From positions 1-24,781 of the IMG/VR virus record IMGVR_UViG_3300029922_000288: 24,781 nucleotides of DNA; one strand, given 5' to 3'. The notes below the pieces were generated by a model. The model ran no database searches and was not told the DNA's origin. It was given only the letters and a program-made list of their open reading frames with translations. Made by a program: the position numbers and the translations under genes. The stretch's first letter is position 1. Every line of letters starts with the position of its first letter. This DNA is from a virus. Shown here one piece after another: positions 21,435 to 24,781 of this stretch.

Positions 21435-21462
21435 TTGCGTAAAATTAGAATCTTGTTATAAT
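21435..21462 (+). promoter_or_regulatory. Strong promoter for the capsid genes
   Basis: TTGCGT (21435-21440), 16-bp spacer and perfect TATAAT (21457-21462) with an extended TGT upstream. It lies directly after the terminator and isolates the major capsid transcript. Confidence 0.8.
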
Positions 21463-21647
21463 GAATTAACAGATTATATTAGGTGCGATTCGGAGAGTTC
21501 GTACCTAATCATAGCCGACAAGGTTATGTACCAAGATGATCTCCTCCCAAAACCATGTAGGAATTGTGGTTTTGGAAGCGCACATGATGGCGTACTTTAA
21601 ATTTCCAGAAAATAAATTGTTTTTTTATTAACTCTAGGAGTATAAGT
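21463..21647 (+). other. Structured 5' leader of the capsid transcript
   Basis: About 180 bases without a normal gene hold two hairpins: ATTAGGT/ACCTAAT (21478-21484 with 21503-21509) and CCAAAACCA/TGGTTTTGG (21547-21555 with 21567-21575). A 24-codon frame at 21526-21600 reads PKPCRNCGFG, a Cys-x2-Cys motif, but has a poor start. The leader may stabilise the RNA or control capsid output. Confidence 0.55.
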
Positions 21648-22292
21648 ATGTCTTATGGACAGAATCTAGCGTGGGGTCTACAAGCCACAAAGACGCTAAC
21701 AGGCGCCCCTTGGAATGGCCAAGTTAACCCTTATTTCATTGACCCTACACCGGGCCAAACAACACAAAGTATTTTTCGCGGTGATCCAGTTGTTATGACT
21801 GCCACCGGATATATAACATCCCTTTATCAAGCTGGTGCGCCAACAACCACACCTATTTTAGGCGTATTTGATGGTTGTGAGTATATTACACCGACCTCAA
21901 CAAACCCTATCGATCCAGCTAGCCCAGGCCGTCCATATTGGCCAGCAGGAACAATCACATTGAACAATGTCCCAGCGACTGCGTTTGTAATTGACGATCC
22001 TAACGTTATTTTTAACGTTCAAACAAGTCAAGCACCAGGATTGACACAAGGCAACATGGGCAATACAGCACCCGTTGCATTTAATGTGACAGCTGGTTTG
22101 GTTAACGGGAATACAAATACAGGTATTTCATTGGTAACTATTGACCAAGCTAACTTAGGTACTGCTGCGGATTTAAACTTGAAGATCATTCGTTTGGTCC
22201 CATATATCGGCAATGTATCAGGTCTTCAATACAACAATGCAGAAGTGATTATTCAAAACCACTTTTTCTGCTCACGCCCAGCTGGCGTATAA
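21648..22292 (+). CDS. Virion structural protein, possible capsid decoration protein (214 aa)
   Basis: The sequence is rich in Thr, Asn, Gly and Pro with little charge, as in beta-rich virion proteins. It contains FRGDPVVMTATGYITSL and ILGVFDGCEYITPT, a layout seen in head decoration or capsid-associated proteins. The ribosome-binding site AGGAG is strong and the gene is the first after the capsid promoter, so high expression is expected. The major capsid gene follows by 17 bases. The exact role is inferred from position. Confidence 0.7.
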   Translation: MSYGQNLAWGLQATKTLTGAPWNGQVNPYFIDPTPGQTTQSIFRGDPVVMTATGYITSLYQAGAPTTTPILGVFDGCEYITPTSTNPIDPASPGRPYWPAGTITLNNVPATAFVIDDPNVIFNVQTSQAPGLTQGNMGNTAPVAFNVTAGLVNGNTNTGISLVTIDQANLGTAADLNLKIIRLVPYIGNVSGLQYNNAEVIIQNHFFCSRPAGV

Positions 22293-22309
22293 CGAAAGGA
22301 TTATAAAAA

Positions 22310-23215
22310 ATGGCTATGATTACACGGTCGAATATACCCAGTCTGTTGAGGCCCGGTCTTGCTGATACCTTTGCGGATTGGATGATTTATCCGGATTTAT
22401 GGAAAGACATCTATAAAATCCACAGGTCCGACAAAGCCGCAGAATATGACATGGAAATGCAGACATTGGGACTGGCACAATTAAAGGTGGATGGCGCACC
22501 AGTTGCTAGCTCAAGCTTCCAACAGGCGTATCAGACTTCATATGTGCATCAATATTATGGTTTGTCATTCCAGATCACACGTGCTGCGATTATGGACAAC
22601 CTATATAAGTCACAATTCCCGCAACAGGCATTGCAATTAAAGAACTCATTGAAGACTTTAAAGAACATCAACGCAGCATATCTATTCAACAATGCGTTCA
22701 CACCTGCATCAACGTTGAGCGATGGACAGCCAATGTGTTCTACTGCGCATCCGATTGCAACTGGCGTATTAGCCAACACATTTACTAATGGTGTAGGTTA
22801 CACTGAATCAGCGGTTGAAGATGCAATTAGCATAATTCGTTCATGGCAAAGCGTTGCAGGTTTGCAAATCGATCTTAAGAGCGTAAAGGCTTTGGTTCCT
22901 CAGAAGTTGGCATTCCAATCGGCACGTATCTTCAAGTCGGAATATCAAACAAATACAGCGAACAACGACATCAGTGCAATCGTACATGACAAATACATGC
23001 CAGGTGGATATTTGGTTAACCAGTTCTTAACCAATCCTAATAACTGGTTTATTCTCACTGACGAGCCAAATGGATTTAAATATTTCTTGCGTGAAAACTT
23101 GGATATGGATTTCATCACTGATGTAACAACAGATAACGTAACCGTTCGAGCAATTGAGCGTTACTCATTCGGTAATTCCAACTGGCGTGCAGTATTTGGC
23201 GCGCAGGGCGCTTAA
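22310..23215 (+). CDS. Major capsid protein (301 aa)
   Basis: The sequence suits an HK97-fold capsid protein: an N-terminal helix (LADTFADWMIYPDLWKDIYK), an E-loop/P-domain-like middle, a long helix (LYKSQFPQQALQLKNSLKTL) and a C-terminal part with SDGQPMCSTAHPIATG and NPNNWFILTDEPNGFKYFL. The SDG.P..S..HP phrase is common in Mu-type and podovirus-like capsid proteins. AAAGGA precedes the ATG. Position after a promoter and next to scaffold and decoration genes supports the call. Length is typical. Confidence 0.88.
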   Translation: MAMITRSNIPSLLRPGLADTFADWMIYPDLWKDIYKIHRSDKAAEYDMEMQTLGLAQLKVDGAPVASSSFQQAYQTSYVHQYYGLSFQITRAAIMDNLYKSQFPQQALQLKNSLKTLKNINAAYLFNNAFTPASTLSDGQPMCSTAHPIATGVLANTFTNGVGYTESAVEDAISIIRSWQSVAGLQIDLKSVKALVPQKLAFQSARIFKSEYQTNTANNDISAIVHDKYMPGGYLVNQFLTNPNNWFILTDEPNGFKYFLRENLDMDFITDVTTDNVTVRAIERYSFGNSNWRAVFGAQGA

Positions 23216-23236
23216 CCTTAGAAAGGGAGACAAAGC

Positions 23237-24391
23237 ATGGTGTTTGTACCATCTGTTAATACTCCACTCGGCACATATGTGCAGGATGGGTTAAGGGCCG
23301 GACCATCGTATAGTAACCTTGTTTCAACAACGACTGATAACAATGGGAACCTTATATCTGGATATTACGACAAATTTGGTAAGGGTATTCTTTATTCACC
23401 ATTTAATACATGGGACATTGTTCCTTACGGGTCAACCGTAGGGAACATCGTTGCGACAACTGCAATAGCCGCTGCCGGATATCTTACATTAAGCCAAGAT
23501 TATCTTGCTACGAACAAAATTCTAGGTACGGATGGCGTTTTTTATGTCCAATTTGATTGGCCACGCGTACCATCGGTAACAGTTTCCGGTGCAGCAATGG
23601 CGGGCCCAACGCCTATTACAATGTTTGGTTCTGACTGGTTTGGATACCCACTTCAACATACATATACTGTTAATGCGGTTGGAACTTATCCATCAACGTT
23701 GGCGACTCCTGCTAAGGCGTTTTATCGTCTATATAATGTATACAGTGCTGGCCCCACTGGTGCTGGCGGTACTATTTCAGTACAAACGACCAACACGTTT
23801 GGTCTGCCCTATGTGATCAAAGAATCAAGCTATGCTGCGAATTTTTCGTGGAACGGTGTTGGTATGGCGACACAATCAGGCGAAGCAACACTTGTAGGTG
23901 GTACTATAATGGTGAATACACCAGCTGTATTGGCCAACTCCGTTATTCAGCTGACCAACCAAGCACTTAATGCTACTGCGGCAGCAAACGCTGGAACATT
24001 ATATGTAGGTGCTCGCGTAGCTCGTACATCGTTTGTTATTGATTCAAACAATGCTGCTGACGTTAGCACCGTAGGATGGTCAATTGTAAATGGTGGTCAA
24101 AACATCACTGCGCCAGCTGACACAACACCTATTTCCACTGCCACTACTGGCGACGTTCGTGGATTAATTAAACTTCCCGAAGCTGGTGAAACATGGGGAG
24201 CTGTGCCTGACGGTTCAACGCGTTTGGTGTACACACCTTATATATTTGGTTCTGATCAATTCCAAAACCAATTGGCAGCCGGTGGACAGCCACAAGGGAC
24301 CGGTGCTGTTGCTCCAGCGACAAATACTGTTCCGACTCTGAAAAAAGAAGACTTGTACGGTGTAAGCCAGTACTATACCGGAGCAGTATAA
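23237..24391 (+). CDS. Virion structural protein (384 aa)
   Basis: The protein is rich in Gly, Ala, Thr and Asn and low in charge, with many short beta-like segments (VPSVTVSGAAMAGPTPITMF; LYVGARVARTSFVIDSNNAA). It has a disordered linker near the C-terminus (GGQPQGTGAVAPATNTVPTL). There is no enzyme motif. It follows the capsid gene by 21 bases with the strong site AGGGAG, so it is probably an abundant virion component, perhaps a head fibre or decoration protein. Composition resembles the 214-aa product at 21648. Confidence 0.7.
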   Translation: MVFVPSVNTPLGTYVQDGLRAGPSYSNLVSTTTDNNGNLISGYYDKFGKGILYSPFNTWDIVPYGSTVGNIVATTAIAAAGYLTLSQDYLATNKILGTDGVFYVQFDWPRVPSVTVSGAAMAGPTPITMFGSDWFGYPLQHTYTVNAVGTYPSTLATPAKAFYRLYNVYSAGPTGAGGTISVQTTNTFGLPYVIKESSYAANFSWNGVGMATQSGEATLVGGTIMVNTPAVLANSVIQLTNQALNATAAANAGTLYVGARVARTSFVIDSNNAADVSTVGWSIVNGGQNITAPADTTPISTATTGDVRGLIKLPEAGETWGAVPDGSTRLVYTPYIFGSDQFQNQLAAGGQPQGTGAVAPATNTVPTLKKEDLYGVSQYYTGAV

Positions 24392-24392
24392 C

Positions 24393-24781
24393 ATGAGCTA
24401 TCCGGTAGTCGTTCGTTGGGAACCAGTAACTGGCAACACTGCTGCAATTTCCTCGCTCCAAGATTATCCTGGAGCGGGGAATTTGATTCTTAACTCTAAT
24501 GTTTCGAATAGCAGCATTAGTTATTATGGACCATATATTTACAATAAAGTTATTCGCACCGTTTCATTTACAAGTGTTAATGATTTAAGTGGTGTTGAAA
24601 TCACAGTAAATGGAATCGGGTCGGCGGTCGATGCCAATGGGAACCCGACGCAATCATTGGGGACATCTATTGCCGCAACGTTAGCGGGTCCTAATGCCAA
24701 TACGGTAGATACATTAGATATATTTAAACAGATAGATAGCATTAGTATTAATGGCCCCGCTGCTGGATTGTCTGTTGGGTT
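24393..24781 (+). CDS. Virion structural protein, N-terminal part (runs off window)
   Basis: An open frame from ATG 24393 stays open to the end (129 codons visible). It begins MSYPVVVRWEPVTGNTAAIS and has beta-rich content (TVSFTSVNDLSGVEITVNGI). GGAG lies 10 bases upstream, and it starts 2 bases after the previous stop. It is probably another minor head protein; its 3' end is outside the window. Confidence 0.75.
   Translation, partial: MSYPVVVRWEPVTGNTAAISSLQDYPGAGNLILNSNVSNSSISYYGPYIYNKVIRTVSFTSVNDLSGVEITVNGIGSAVDANGNPTQSLGTSIAATLAGPNANTVDTLDIFKQIDSISINGPAAGLSVG

Noticed and set aside
1-24781. CRISPR array, insertion sequence or integrase
   Set aside because: No regularly spaced repeats, transposase or recombinase motifs were found in any listed gene; repeats seen are local duplications.

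Overview
This window is part of the genome of a tailed double-stranded DNA phage (or a prophage) with low GC content, probably infecting a Gram-negative bacterium. The evidence is a head-building module that is recognisable end to end: large terminase, portal, GroES-like co-chaperonin, scaffold-like protein, major capsid protein and several further virion-like proteins. It also has phage recombination genes (ERF-type annealase, SSB) and dense, overlapping small genes. No integrase, rRNA, transposase or CRISPR array is visible. The host cannot be named from the sequence. The LRR and ankyrin-repeat genes would suit a host that lives in or near eukaryotic cells, but that is inference.

Layout. 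(1) 1-932, plus strand: the end of one BspA-like leucine-rich-repeat (LRR) gene, a complete second copy, a stub of a third, and a 57-residue holin-like membrane protein. (2) 919-3589, minus strand: from a good sigma70-type promoter near 3650, an operon of ERF annealase, a probably exported protein, a 236-aa ankyrin protein, a 45-aa membrane peptide, a 108-aa ankyrin protein and a double-HTH protein. (3) 3590-3982: AT-rich divergent control region with long A-tracts, possibly an origin. (4) 3983-11510, plus strand: two small overlapping genes, a possible small terminase, several unknown proteins (three share a WP motif), a DUF7448-like protein, an ankyrin-like protein, a metallophosphoesterase, a winged-helix-like protein, SSB and a helical protein. 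(5) 11511-11919: a highly structured non-coding stretch with a long convergent-terminator hairpin, other hairpins and a degenerate tRNA-like element. (6) 11920-12639, minus strand: two unknown genes, separated by overlapping divergent promoters from (7) 12696-14280, plus strand: four unknown genes, one apparently frameshifted. (8) 14277-15893, minus strand: large terminase. (9) 16007-24781, plus strand: the virion head operon, with internal promoters at about 19006 and 21435 and an intrinsic terminator at 21406; it runs off the right edge.

How the genes fit together. ERF and SSB would anneal and protect single-stranded phage DNA. Terminase packages DNA through the portal into a shell of major capsid protein built on the scaffold, perhaps helped by the phage's own GroES-like co-chaperonin. 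The LRR, ankyrin, exported and WP-motif genes look like accessory cargo of unknown job. The points most worth a second look are the tandem LRR array, the apparent -1 frameshift near 13395, the structured non-coding region at 11.5-11.9 kb, the GroES-like gene and the His/Gly-rich gene after the portal.
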